The position numbers and the translations under genes were made by a program. A DNA stretch of 28,258 nt, taken from IMG/VR virus record IMGVR_UViG_3300034138_000012, positions 1 through 28,258 of that record. One strand, 5' to 3'. The notes below the pieces were generated by a model that worked only from the letters and a program-made list of their open reading frames with translations, ran no database searches and was not told the origin of the DNA. Source of the stretch: a virus. This document shows, piece by piece, positions 4,855 to 11,162 of this stretch (within the stretch, counting starts at the first letter, position 1; each line of letters starts with the position of its first letter).

Positions 4855-5080
4855 CGAATGGCCGGCGGGGCACAGTATCGGCGTTTACCTCGCCGTCGGG
4901 GAGCATTCCCGATTGGTGGGTACCGCCCGCGACCGTGGCAATTTGGCCAGCCTCTTTCGCCATTTGGCCGACGCCTGGGAGCGGATGGTCGAAAAGCCCG
5001 AGCTGATCGACGCCGGAGAGGGCTGGGCGTTCCCGGAGGCCGGTACAACGTCCGGGTGCCACGTGGCGCGTGGGGCTTAG
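4835..5080 (+). CDS. Hypothetical protein, 81 aa
   Basis: The ATG at 4835 follows GGCGGAAGCGG and overlaps the upstream gene; an ATG at 4847 is an alternative. The product begins with a beta-like half (HSIGVYLAVGEHSRLVGTA) followed by a helix (LASLFRHLADAWERMVEKPEL) and a flexible tail. No family is recognised. The gene ends four bases inside the end of the opposing gene at 5077. There is no terminator between them. Confidence 0.65.
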   Translation: MSIQMDDEWPAGHSIGVYLAVGEHSRLVGTARDRGNLASLFRHLADAWERMVEKPELIDAGEGWAFPEAGTTSGCHVARGA

Positions 5081-5307
5081 GGCTCGCCTGGGTCGGGATT
5101 TGGTCGGCGCTGGTGTTCTTCGTCTTTGGGCAGTTCTGACCAGAGCCATTCGCTGCCGACGTCGAGGACGATTTCTTCTCCGGCGGCGTAGAACCGGACG
5201 CCGGTGACGGGAATGTGCAGGCCGGCGAAGCTGACTTTGACTTCGCGGTCGTGGTACGTGGCGAGTTTGTCGAACAGTTCGATGCCGGTGAGCGCGCGCT
5301 CTTCCAT
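5077..5307 (-). CDS. Hypothetical protein, 76 aa
   Basis: The start at 5307 follows AGAGGACGCAAA. The product has an N-terminal helix (GIELFDKLATYHD), a beta-rich core (EVKVSFAGLHIPVTGVRFYA, EEIVLDVGSEW) and a charged, proline-rich tail. It is a lone leftward gene between rightward ones, convergent with the gene ending at 5080. Its 5' flank contains the 18-bp inverted repeat at 5336-5423. No family is recognised. Confidence 0.65.
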   Translation of the reverse strand: MEERALTGIELFDKLATYHDREVKVSFAGLHIPVTGVRFYAAGEEIVLDVGSEWLWSELPKDEEHQRRPNPDPGEP

Positions 5308-5335
5308 TTTGCGTCCTCTTTCTCTGAAGACGTTG

Positions 5336-5423
5336 CGCCAGCCCCGGGCCGCAGTCGTACTGCTGTGCCTTGCCCGCCTCAGGTGAGACACACCAATAGG
5401 GGTGATGCGGCCCGGGGCTGGCG
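5336..5423. repeat. 18-bp perfect inverted repeat with 52-nt spacer
   Basis: Positions 5336-5353 and 5406-5423 are perfect reverse complements of 18 bp (core CAGCCCCGGGCCGC). The spacer starts with a nested hairpin GCAGT/ACTGC that overlaps the left arm. The element occupies the 194-bp gap between divergent genes starting at 5307 (leftward) and 5502 (rightward). There is no T-run on either side. A structured leader RNA, a protein-binding cruciform or a phage-specific terminator are all possible. Confidence 0.75.
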
Positions 5424-5501
5424 ACCCCCTACCCCGCCAGGTACGCGGTCTGCACACATCTTGCCACAACTAGGCGTGACTGCGCGCAATCGGGGGGTGT
5501 T

Positions 5502-5837
5502 GTGCACACCCGAAAGTGGACTGTGCCCGCGACGGTGCTGGAAGTCGTGGATGGAGACACCCTGCGGCTGGAGCTGGATCTCGGCTGGCACATCAAGTAC
5601 ACGACACGGGTTCGCATTGCCCGGATCAACGCCCCGGAGTGCAAGACCCCCGAGGGCGACGCCGCGAAGTCCTATGCGAACACCCTCGTGCATCCCGGCG
5701 ACGAAGTGATCTTCACGTCGCAGCGCCTCGACAAGTACGGCCGACCCCTGGGCACCGTCACCTACGGCGGGTTCAGTGCTAAAGACTTCGCTGACGACAT
5801 GGTCCACGCCGGACACGCCGCTTACGTCAACTGGTGA
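5502..5837 (+). CDS. SNase-like (micrococcal nuclease family) nuclease, 111 aa
   Basis: The start is GTG at 5502 behind GGGGGGTGTT. The sequence shows the staphylococcal nuclease pattern: VVDGDT at 15-20 (calcium-site Asp), VRIARINAPE at 37-46 (catalytic Arg and Glu region) and DKYGR at 77-81 (second catalytic Arg). The usual Asp-Thr before Pro-Glu is Asn-Ala here, which occurs in phage relatives. No signal peptide is seen, so action in the cytoplasm on DNA or RNA is likely. At 111 residues it is a minimal single domain. A role in degrading host DNA or trimming DNA ends is inference. Confidence 0.85.
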   Translation: MHTRKWTVPATVLEVVDGDTLRLELDLGWHIKYTTRVRIARINAPECKTPEGDAAKSYANTLVHPGDEVIFTSQRLDKYGRPLGTVTYGGFSAKDFADDMVHAGHAAYVNW

Positions 5838-6000
5838 CCGGCCGCCGGAGCAGGTCGATGCATACGTAGGTGAGCAGGCTGGCGGCGCCGACACTACCCG
5901 CGATGATCATGTGCCAGGAGTCGTGCCCGACGCCGTAGCCGACGACAGTGCCGAACATGGCGATGCTGAGGTGCAGCAGAGCAGCACGGGCGGGGTGCAT
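5827..6000 (-). CDS. Small two-span membrane protein, 57 aa
   Basis: The ATG at 6000 overlaps the upstream TGA by one base. Two hydrophobic segments are seen, at about residues 7-25 (LLHLSIAMFGTVVGYGVG) and 31-50 (MIIAGSVGAASLLTYVCIDL), followed by a basic end (LRRPVTS). It is the last gene of an eight-gene leftward operon and its end overlaps the nuclease gene by 11 bp. Its size would fit a holin-like or inner-membrane accessory protein, but nothing specific proves that. Confidence 0.65.
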   Translation of the reverse strand: MHPARAALLHLSIAMFGTVVGYGVGHDSWHMIIAGSVGAASLLTYVCIDLLRRPVTS

Positions 6001-6206
6001 CACCGGGTGATCCTCGACGGGTGGACCGGGCACATCAGATCCTCTTTGTGCCAGCAGGGTTCACCGGCCGGGTTGTGGCAGGTGCAGCCGAGAGCCCGCA
6101 GGACAGCCACCCGCACCCGCGTGAACATCAGGTCGTCGTTGGTGCCGTCGCCGTAGTCGGCCACGAAATGCGCCGCTGCGGCACCGGCCAGCGCGTCGGG
6201 TGTCAT
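6000..6206 (-). CDS. Hypothetical Cys/His-rich small protein, 68 aa
   Basis: The start at 6206 is an ATGA overlap with the upstream gene, whose end carries a purine-rich GGGAAGAAG. The N-terminal half is helical. The C-terminal half has cysteines at 41, 43, 51 and 59 with histidines at 44, 53 and 62 (CTCHNPAGEPCWHKEDLMCP), suggesting a zinc site. No family is recognised. It is tightly coupled on both sides in the operon. Confidence 0.7.
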   Translation of the reverse strand: MTPDALAGAAAAHFVADYGDGTNDDLMFTRVRVAVLRALGCTCHNPAGEPCWHKEDLMCPVHPSRITR

Positions 6207-6343
6207 CGCTCGATCTTCTTCCCGCACCGGTAGCAGTGCCCGTGAGAGTCCATCTTGATCTGGTGCTGGCGCCGCAGGGTGCACAACAATGTCTTCTCGG
6301 CCCAGGTCTCCAGGCGCTCCCGCATCGGCTGTCGGTAGCTCAT
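6203..6343 (-). CDS. Very small CxxC protein, 46 aa
   Basis: This 46-residue gene is set by an ATGA overlap at 6343 with the gene upstream and another at 6206 with the gene downstream. It has a basic helix (MRERLETWAEKTLLCTLRRQ) followed by HGHCYRCGKKIER, where CYRCG is a half zinc-knuckle; with the preceding histidines it could bind one zinc. It would be missed by a 60-residue cutoff. No function can be assigned. Confidence 0.65.
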   Translation of the reverse strand: MSYRQPMRERLETWAEKTLLCTLRRQHQIKMDSHGHCYRCGKKIER

Positions 6344-6525
6344 GCTTCACCACCGAAGCCGTGCGGGTTCCAGCCACGTTCCGCACGGTAGGCGTCGATC
6401 TCCGCGAGGACCCGCCGAGTCGACTCAGGATCTTGGCCCGTCTTGGCCCGGACGTAGTCGGCCCACATTTCTATTTCTTCCCGCGCCACGAACAGCAGCC
6501 GGGACAGCCGCGCGTCTTCGTCCAT
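6340..6525 (-). CDS. Hypothetical helical protein, 61 aa
   Basis: The ATG at 6525 overlaps the upstream TGA by one base. The protein is almost entirely charged helix (SRLLFVAREEIEMWADYVRA, then STRRVLAEIDAYRAERGW) with a short C-terminal tail. No domain is recognised. The operon position and tight coupling support expression with its Cys-rich neighbours. Confidence 0.7.
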   Translation of the reverse strand: MDEDARLSRLLFVAREEIEMWADYVRAKTGQDPESTRRVLAEIDAYRAERGWNPHGFGGEA

Positions 6526-6755
6526 CAGTGCCCCTTGTCGTCCACGTGGCCGACCCGGACGGCGCCCGGTGACTGCTCCATCGACGCGGCGGTGCAGGGG
6601 CGGCAGAGCGGCTGAGCCTTCCGCGCTACGACAACCTCGTAGGTCTTCACCCCGAGCCAGCACCACGTCCCACAGGCGATGCATGTGCACCGGCCATGCG
6701 CGCAGTAGTCCGGCTCCGGTACGTCTTCGATGCGGTCCAGCACCACTATCTGCAT
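6525..6755 (-). CDS. Cys-rich putative zinc-binding protein, 76 aa
   Basis: The start at 6755 follows GGAGTAGCTG, where the TAG is the stop of the upstream gene. Seven cysteines lie at 18, 23, 25, 28, 32, 51 and 54 in patterns CAHGRCTCIAC and LCRPC, which fit a zinc-ribbon or double zinc-knuckle fold. Such mini-proteins in phages often bind host enzymes or nucleic acid, but that is a guess here. No catalytic motif is seen. Confidence 0.72.
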   Translation of the reverse strand: MQIVVLDRIEDVPEPDYCAHGRCTCIACGTWCWLGVKTYEVVVARKAQPLCRPCTAASMEQSPGAVRVGHVDDKGH

Positions 6756-6758
6756 CAG

Positions 6759-7016
6759 CTACTCCATCCGGGCGATACGGCGGCGTTGCCCGTCGCCGTC
6801 CACCCACGACATCGCGGCGAGCCTCCGGCGCTTGAAGATGCGCCCGGTGACCGTTGGGGGTTCGAGCCGGTGGACTTCGTCGTAGAACGCGACGGCCCGG
6901 TTCAGCGCGTCGGTGCGGCTCTCACCCTGTAGCGCCGCCGCCGTCCACAGCCGGTCGTAGTTGTTCGGGGTGAACAGGAACGTGACCTTGACGAACTCGC
7001 CTTCTTCTTCGGCCAT
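6759..7016 (-). CDS. Ribbon-helix-helix-like protein, 85 aa
   Basis: The ATG at 7016 overlaps the upstream TGA. After an acidic start comes the strand VKVTFLFTP, then helix NYDRLWTAAALQGE and helix SRTDALNRAVAFYDEVHRL, the strand-helix-helix order of Arc/MetJ-type DNA-binding proteins, followed by a basic tail (KRRRLAAM and QRRRIARME). The role would be a dimeric DNA-binding regulator. The leftward gene at 14327-14566 has a similar pattern. The family call is from pattern, not a search. Confidence 0.6.
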   Translation of the reverse strand: MAEEEGEFVKVTFLFTPNNYDRLWTAAALQGESRTDALNRAVAFYDEVHRLEPPTVTGRIFKRRRLAAMSWVDGDGQRRRIARME

Positions 7017-7303
7017 CAGGTCCGCCGGGGCTTGAGGTCGGCTTCCCGGTCCATGGCGTGCATTTCGAGGTTCGCCGGGTTGTCCTGCATTTCCTTGAAC
7101 AGGCACCAGTAGCAGATCTTGGTGCCGCCGCCGAAGGTGAGCCCGGCGAGCTGCCCGGGGCCGATCCAGCCGTCACCGCCGCACCGGTCGCATTTGACCA
7201 GGGTGTGTTCGACGGACGGCTGTGGCACGTCGGCGCCCTGGTACTGCCGCATCTTGGCCATGTTCGGCGGAATGATCGAGAAGTACCGGGGCTGCTCAAG
7301 CAT
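7016..7303 (-). CDS. Zinc-ribbon protein, 95 aa
   Basis: The start at 7303 follows GGAGGGCGGCAAGG. Two CxxC pairs, C38/C41 (KCDRCGGDGWIG) and C64/C67 (KICYWCLFK), are separated by a glycine-rich loop, a typical zinc-ribbon layout close to DnaJ-type knuckles. The rest is unremarkable. It overlaps the upstream gene by eight bases. A role in protein or nucleic acid binding is likely, but the target is unknown. Confidence 0.75.
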   Translation of the reverse strand: MLEQPRYFSIIPPNMAKMRQYQGADVPQPSVEHTLVKCDRCGGDGWIGPGQLAGLTFGGGTKICYWCLFKEMQDNPANLEMHAMDREADLKPRRT

Positions 7304-7472
7304 CCTTGCCGCCCTCCGTCCACTCCGTGTTCGGCGCTGCCTGCGCTTGATCGATGCGTTGCCTGATGAGTTCGATGTTCTCGGCGGTTCTCGTGCCGGC
7401 CAGCTTGTCCGGGATTCCCATGCGGTTGATCCACTCATCGAACTCTTCGTCGGTCAGGTCGTCATTCGCCAT
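7296..7472 (-). CDS. Small acidic helical protein, 58 aa; first gene of leftward operon
   Basis: This operon-leading gene begins with ATG at 7472. The protein MANDDLTDEEFDEWINRMG is acidic at its start, followed by the helix ENIELIRQRIDQAQ and the tail WTEGGKDA. There is no good ribosome site; instead a -10-like TAGAAT ends 6 nt before the ATG, as for a leaderless transcript. Only 63 bp separate it from the rightward gene at 7536. No family is recognised. Confidence 0.7.
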   Translation of the reverse strand: MANDDLTDEEFDEWINRMGIPDKLAGTRTAENIELIRQRIDQAQAAPNTEWTEGGKDA

Positions 7473-7478
7473 CCCGCA

Positions 7479-7484
7479 ATTCTA
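7479..7484 (-). promoter_or_regulatory. Putative leaderless -10 hexamer
   Basis: Read leftward, TAGAAT is followed by six bases and then the ATG at 7472. In actinobacteria a TANNNT box about 7 nt before the first base is the usual promoter core, so transcription could start at the A of the ATG. There is no convincing -35. The same spacing with TACTAT is seen before the cassette-leading gene at 11137. Confidence 0.45.
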
Positions 7485-7535
7485 CGCAACTACACCGCCG
7501 TCCTGCTGACGGTCTTCGGCAACTGAGGGGAACTG

Positions 7536-7808
7536 ATGGCCGCCACAGCACACGGTGGACTGACCGCCGACACGATCGCCACCGTCCAGGTCGAAGCAGG
7601 CCGCAACGGCATCGTCATCGTCAACCGGGCACAAGAGGGCGTGATCTGGGTCCGGATCGACGGACAGGACCCCATGGCCGAAGCCCCCGGCACCTACGCG
7701 GTGTTCGGAGCTCGCGAGTTCAACCTGAGCCGTAACCAGGCACTCGGTGGGATCACCGTCAAGATGATCACCGACGCTGAGCGCACCTACAGCGTGGAGG
7801 CATTCTGA
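7536..7808 (+). CDS. Putative virion accessory protein, 90 aa
   Basis: The ATG at 7536 follows GAGGGGAACTG. The product is beta-rich ([52 protein letters not shown]), as in small head or fibre-attached proteins of phages that form a single beta-sandwich. It is coupled by TGATG to the collagen-like fibre gene, which suggests the two are made together and perhaps assembled together. No named family is certain. Confidence 0.6.
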   Translation: MAATAHGGLTADTIATVQVEAGRNGIVIVNRAQEGVIWVRIDGQDPMAEAPGTYAVFGAREFNLSRNQALGGITVKMITDAERTYSVEAF

Positions 7809-9559
7809 TGAGCGTTCACCAGTTGCCTGACAAGGCCACCGTCGTTAGTGGTGATGGTGAGGGTGGTGCGGTCCCGGAGGTCACCTCCGTAGACGGTCGC
7901 AAAGGTGCAGTCACCCTCACCGACAAATACCTGAACAAAGACCGGGTCGGCGTCGCCGGGGGAGTCGCCCCGCTCAATGATTCCGGGCGCGTCGACAACG
8001 GATTCCTCCCTGATGTTGTCGGCGCCCCCGGGCCTACCGGACCCGTCGGACCGAAAGGCGACAAGGGCGACACCGGGAGTACCGGCGCCGTTGGCCCTGC
8101 CGGTCCGACGGGTCCGAAGGGTGACACCGGTGATACCGGTGCCACCGGTCAGACGGGTGCCGTCGGACCAGCCGGGACACCCGGCGCCGATGGGGAAACC
8201 GGCGCTACGGGTCCGCAAGGGGCGGCTGGTCCGGCGGGACCTAAAGGCGACACCGGCGACACCGGCCCTGCGGGTGCGACCGGACCGGCAGGGCCGAAGG
8301 GCGACACCGGCGCGACCGGGGCAACGGGACCTGCCGGACCTACGGGGCCAGCAGGTGCCGACGGTGCCACCGGACCGGCAGGGACCAGCTACGTCCACCG
8401 CGGGGAGTACGCCGCAGGGACCGCGTATGCGAAGAACGACGTTGTCACGTTCAACGGCACATCGTTCGTCAACGTCGCCGCGACCGGCTCCACGGGTACC
8501 GCACCGACGATCAACACCAACAGCGCCACGTGGCAGATGCTCGCCCGGGGCCTGTACCCGGCGCCGGCGGTCTGGTCGTCCGGCACCACGTACCAACCCG
8601 GCACCGTCGTCACCTACCTGGGCACGTCCTACGTCGCGGTCAGCGTCAACAGCGCCACGCAGCCGAACACAGCAGCGGCGGCTATCTGGGCGAAGATGTC
8701 GCAGGGCCTCAACTTCTCCAACGCGGCCTGGTCCAGCGCCACCACGTACTACGTCGGTGATGTCGTCTTCTACAACGGGGCGTCGTTCGTCTCCCGGGCC
8801 AACAACAACCTGAACCAGACACCCAGTAGCGGTTCGTTCTGGACGCAGCTCGCCGCAGCGGGCACGACCGGTCCCGCAGGTCCCGCAGGGCCGGGTGTCG
8901 CGGCTGGTGGCACAGCCGGGCAACTGCTGACGAAGAACAGCAGCACCGACTACGACACGAGCTGGCAGAGCGCTTCCGGTGTCGTCGCCGGTACCGCCCC
9001 GTCGCACTTCACCCTATGGCGCAGCAACACCGGTACCGCCGGTATCTACACCGATCCGGTGACCTCCGGCGGAAGCCTGCAACTGTCCACGACCCTCCAG
9101 GGCTACCCGATGCGTATCCCGAACGCGTGTCAGCTCACGCAGGTTCACGTGAACGTGACGACGGCGGCTGGCAGTACCAGTTCCACGATCCAGGTGTGGC
9201 TGTACACCGACAACGGCCAATCGCACCCCGGCGTGATGCTGGCGTCCGGGTCGGTTCCCAACGGCAACGGCACCGGGCAATTCACCGCGAGCCTCAGCCC
9301 CAACCCGACGGTCATTTCCGGGCCGACGAACGTGTGGGTGATGTACCGGGCCGTCACGGGTGTCGCGCCGACGGTGGCGGCCGGGGGTGTCGTGCAGACC
9401 GACTGGACGCAGCTGGGCGGACCTAACGCGGTTTCGGCGTACTACCAGTTCGGGGTGTACACGGCCGGAACCGCCGTCCCGTCAGACATCAGCGGAACCC
9501 CGATCTCTTCCACGGGGGCTTCCGCCCACCCGTTGTTCGCGCTGCGGACCTCCGCGTAA
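7808..9559 (+). CDS. Collagen-like fibre protein with carbohydrate-binding-type modules, 583 aa
   Basis: After a 71-residue head comes an unbroken run of 41 Gly-X-Y triplets (residues 72-194), the collagen-like triple-helical stalk found in phage fibres. Three tandem modules of about 52 residues follow (195-355). Each has a W/Y, a xYxxGDxVxYxG-type turn and a closing tryptophan, as in CBM5/12 chitin- or cellulose-binding modules. A second short GPAG run and the motif [20 protein letters not shown], common in phage fibres, lead into a beta-rich C-terminal domain. Likely role: trimeric receptor-binding fibre or head fibre. Its place ahead of the terminase genes is unusual. Confidence 0.85.
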   Translation: MSVHQLPDKATVVSGDGEGGAVPEVTSVDGRKGAVTLTDKYLNKDRVGVAGGVAPLNDSGRVDNGFLPDVVGAPGPTGPVGPKGDKGDTGSTGAVGPAGPTGPKGDTGDTGATGQTGAVGPAGTPGADGETGATGPQGAAGPAGPKGDTGDTGPAGATGPAGPKGDTGATGATGPAGPTGPAGADGATGPAGTSYVHRGEYAAGTAYAKNDVVTFNGTSFVNVAATGSTGTAPTINTNSATWQMLARGLYPAPAVWSSGTTYQPGTVVTYLGTSYVAVSVNSATQPNTAAAAIWAKMSQGLNFSNAAWSSATTYYVGDVVFYNGASFVSRANNNLNQTPSSGSFWTQLAAAGTTGPAGPAGPGVAAGGTAGQLLTKNSSTDYDTSWQSASGVVAGTAPSHFTLWRSNTGTAGIYTDPVTSGGSLQLSTTLQGYPMRIPNACQLTQVHVNVTTAAGSTSSTIQVWLYTDNGQSHPGVMLASGSVPNGNGTGQFTASLSPNPTVISGPTNVWVMYRAVTGVAPTVAAGGVVQTDWTQLGGPNAVSAYYQFGVYTAGTAVPSDISGTPISSTGASAHPLFALRTSA

Positions 9560-9573
9560 GAAGGGACACCACC

Positions 9574-10035
9574 ATGGCAGGACGACCGAGAGGCGGCGCC
9601 CCGACGGCTCTGAAGCTGCTCCAGGGCGTCGCCCCTGCCCGGATCAACAGCGACGAACCGCAACCCGACGACGGCATCCCCGAGTGCCCGTCGAAGAACA
9701 AAGAAGTCCGGGCCGTCTGGGACTACACCGTCACCCAACTGGTGAAGATGCGCACGATCACCATGGCCGACCGGGACGCCCTGCACGCCTACTGCGAAGG
9801 TGTCGTGCAGTACCGCAAGGCCGCCGAGATGGTGCAGCGGGACGGCTCGGTCATCGAAGGCCGCCTAGGGCCGGTGAAACACCCGGCCATGACGGTCATG
9901 AAAGAAACCGGCGCGATGATCAAAATGATTGGCCGGGACTTCGGGCTCAACCCGTCGGCCCGGTCCGCGATCCGCATGTCGGACCAGAAACCGGCCCGGA
10001 CCGAAGCGGGCGCTCAGAGGTTGCTGTCGTCCTGA
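9574..10035 (+). CDS. terS: Terminase small subunit, P27 family
   Basis: The start MAGRPRGGAPTALKLLQG, followed by EPQPDDGIPECP, the helix EVRAVWDYTVTQLVKM, ADRDALHAYCEGVVQYRKA and the end FGLNPSARSAIR, reproduces the P27-type small terminase order (153 aa, normal size). It recognises the packaging site and loads the large subunit. The ATG at 9574 follows AAGGGACACCACC. Its end overlaps the opposing gene at 10014 by 22 bp, and a leftward cassette of four genes separates it from the large subunit. Confidence 0.9.
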   Translation: MAGRPRGGAPTALKLLQGVAPARINSDEPQPDDGIPECPSKNKEVRAVWDYTVTQLVKMRTITMADRDALHAYCEGVVQYRKAAEMVQRDGSVIEGRLGPVKHPAMTVMKETGAMIKMIGRDFGLNPSARSAIRMSDQKPARTEAGAQRLLSS

Positions 10036-10241
10036 TCGGTGCGCAGGTCGATCGGTTCGTAGCCGTACCGGGTCAGCGGCGGGAAGCTCGGATCGAGTTT
10101 GTACCGGTCGTCGTTCATCCGGTCGGCCCACATCTCAGCCTCGTCTTCGGTGGCGAAGGTCATCCACGGCAGGTGCGTCACGTTGCCGGACTCCAGGCCA
10201 CGGATGATGCCGATGTAACGGTGGCGGCGCCCGAACCTCAC
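10014..10241 (-). CDS. Hypothetical protein, 75 aa
   Basis: The GTG at 10241 overlaps the upstream TGA (GTGA). The product has a basic beta-like start (MRFGRRHRYIGIIRGLES), the phrase PWMTFATEDEAEMWADRMND typical of a small alpha/beta domain, and an acidic tail. No family is recognised. It is the last gene of the leftward cassette inserted between the two terminase genes. Confidence 0.68.
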   Translation of the reverse strand: MRFGRRHRYIGIIRGLESGNVTHLPWMTFATEDEAEMWADRMNDDRYKLDPSFPPLTRYGYEPIDLRTDQDDSNL

Positions 10242-10762
10242 GACGGTTCCTCGTCGTCGGTGTCGTCGTAGCCCCACGCCTGGAACTCACCGTCGATGAC
10301 CACGAAGAACCCGAAGCCGACTCCGAGGGCCTTCGCCCACCTGGCCATGGTGGACGCGTGCAAGCCCCCGGTGCGGATCTCCAACTCACCGATGGCGGGC
10401 TGGTGCAGTCCCATCAGGTCACCGACTTGGCGCTGCGTCAGTCCCAGGGCGTAGCGGCGCTGCACCATCCGCCGGCGGAACTGTTGGATTCCAGGGCTGC
10501 TCACGTTCTCTCCATCGGGGCGCGGTAGGTCGTCGTCTCGTTCCTGCTCCCAACGACGCAGGATCAGATCCGATTCGCCCGTGCCGCCACCACAGAGGAC
10601 CCGGGCGATACCGGCGATGGTCCGGCGGGTGGCGGCGCCGCTGCCGTTCATAGCCTGCCGGACGCTTTCGTGGTTCAGGTTCGCGTCGCGGCCGATCTTG
10701 CGGTAGCTCGGCTGACCCGCTTCCTCCCACGCCTGCGTCAGTAGCCGTTGCCACTCACTCAT
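10238..10762 (-). CDS. Double helix-turn-helix regulator, 174 aa
   Basis: Two HTH-like units are visible. Residues about 17-40 (QPSYRKIGRDANLNHESVRQ) look like an N-terminal XRE-type unit. Residues about 105-130 (ALGLTQRQVGDLMGLHQPAI) are a clear Cro/C1-type helix-turn-helix followed by a scaffold helix. The linker is acidic and proline-containing, and the tail is acidic. Such a protein would bind DNA as a repressor or activator. It overlaps its upstream gene by eight bases (ATGAGTGA). It is the only clear transcription factor among the structural genes in this window. Confidence 0.82.
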   Translation of the reverse strand: MSEWQRLLTQAWEEAGQPSYRKIGRDANLNHESVRQAMNGSGAATRRTIAGIARVLCGGGTGESDLILRRWEQERDDDLPRPDGENVSSPGIQQFRRRMVQRRYALGLTQRQVGDLMGLHQPAIGELEIRTGGLHASTMARWAKALGVGFGFFVVIDGEFQAWGYDDTDDEEPS

Positions 10763-10946
10763 CGTCGTCGGGGTTCGGGTTCCGGATCGGGTACCAGGCC
10801 ATCGCCGCGCCCATGTCATGCCTGAGCATGTTCGGCGCGACGGTGGCGGCACCGCGGAAGGTGTCCTCGCCCAGTTTGACGAGTAGGTAGTTGCCCTCCC
10901 GGGCCGGCACGACGATCTCGATGCGCATCCAGTCGGGGTCGTTCAT
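10755..10946 (-). CDS. Hypothetical protein, 63 aa; paralogue of upstream gene
   Basis: The ATG at 10946 overlaps the upstream TGA (ATGA). The product starts DWMRIEIVVPAREGNYLLVK and resembles the neighbouring product, which starts DWMNLSIEVPEVDGANLLLL: both have a Trp-Met, a beta strand, VP, a loop with Gly and a leucine-rich strand. The pair looks like a tandem duplication. Function unknown; the acidic tail NPNPDDDE is likely disordered. Confidence 0.68.
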   Translation of the reverse strand: MNDPDWMRIEIVVPAREGNYLLVKLGEDTFRGAATVAPNMLRHDMGAAMAWYPIRNPNPDDDE

Positions 10947-11137
10947 GCGGCCGGAGGCTCCACATCGAAGCCGCTGTCGGTACGCGGGTCGGTCGGTCCC
11001 CACATGACGCGGGCGAAGTCGGGTCGCTGTAGCTCGCACCAGTCCACGTCGCCGAAGCCGAACTTCTCTCGCAGCAACAGCAACAGGTTCGCGCCGTCGA
11101 CTTCCGGCACCTCGATTGACAGGTTCATCCAGTCCAT
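10943..11137 (-). CDS. Hypothetical protein, 64 aa; first gene of leftward cassette
   Basis: The start at 11137 has no ribosome site but a -10-like TACTAT ends exactly 6 nt upstream, as in leaderless genes. The product (DWMNLSIEVPEVDGANLLLL, then REKFGFGDVDWCELQR) is a small alpha/beta protein related to its downstream neighbour. Only 25 bp separate its ATG from that of the large terminase on the other strand, so both promoters must lie in or next to coding sequence. Confidence 0.68.
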   Translation of the reverse strand: MDWMNLSIEVPEVDGANLLLLLREKFGFGDVDWCELQRPDFARVMWGPTDPRTDSGFDVEPPAA

Positions 11138-11143
11138 TTGCGG

Positions 11144-11149
11144 ATAGTA
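11144..11149 (-). promoter_or_regulatory. Putative leaderless -10 hexamer
   Basis: Read leftward, TACTAT is followed by six bases and then the ATG at 11137, the same spacing as TAGAAT before 7472. It fits TANNNT. There is no matching -35 at 17-18 bp. The site lies inside the 25-bp gap between divergent genes. Confidence 0.45.
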
Positions 11150-11162
11150 GCGGGGTGGTGAC

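Noticed and set aside
8021-8389. Tandem repeats that might be taken for a CRISPR array or minisatellite
   Set aside because: They are imperfect 9-nt coding repeats for Gly-X-Y and lie in frame within the fibre gene; there are no spacers.
7787-9007. A 406-codon minus-strand frame opposite the fibre gene
   Set aside because: It is a shadow of the collagen-like repeats, giving Gly/Arg/Cys-rich nonsense without a start signal.
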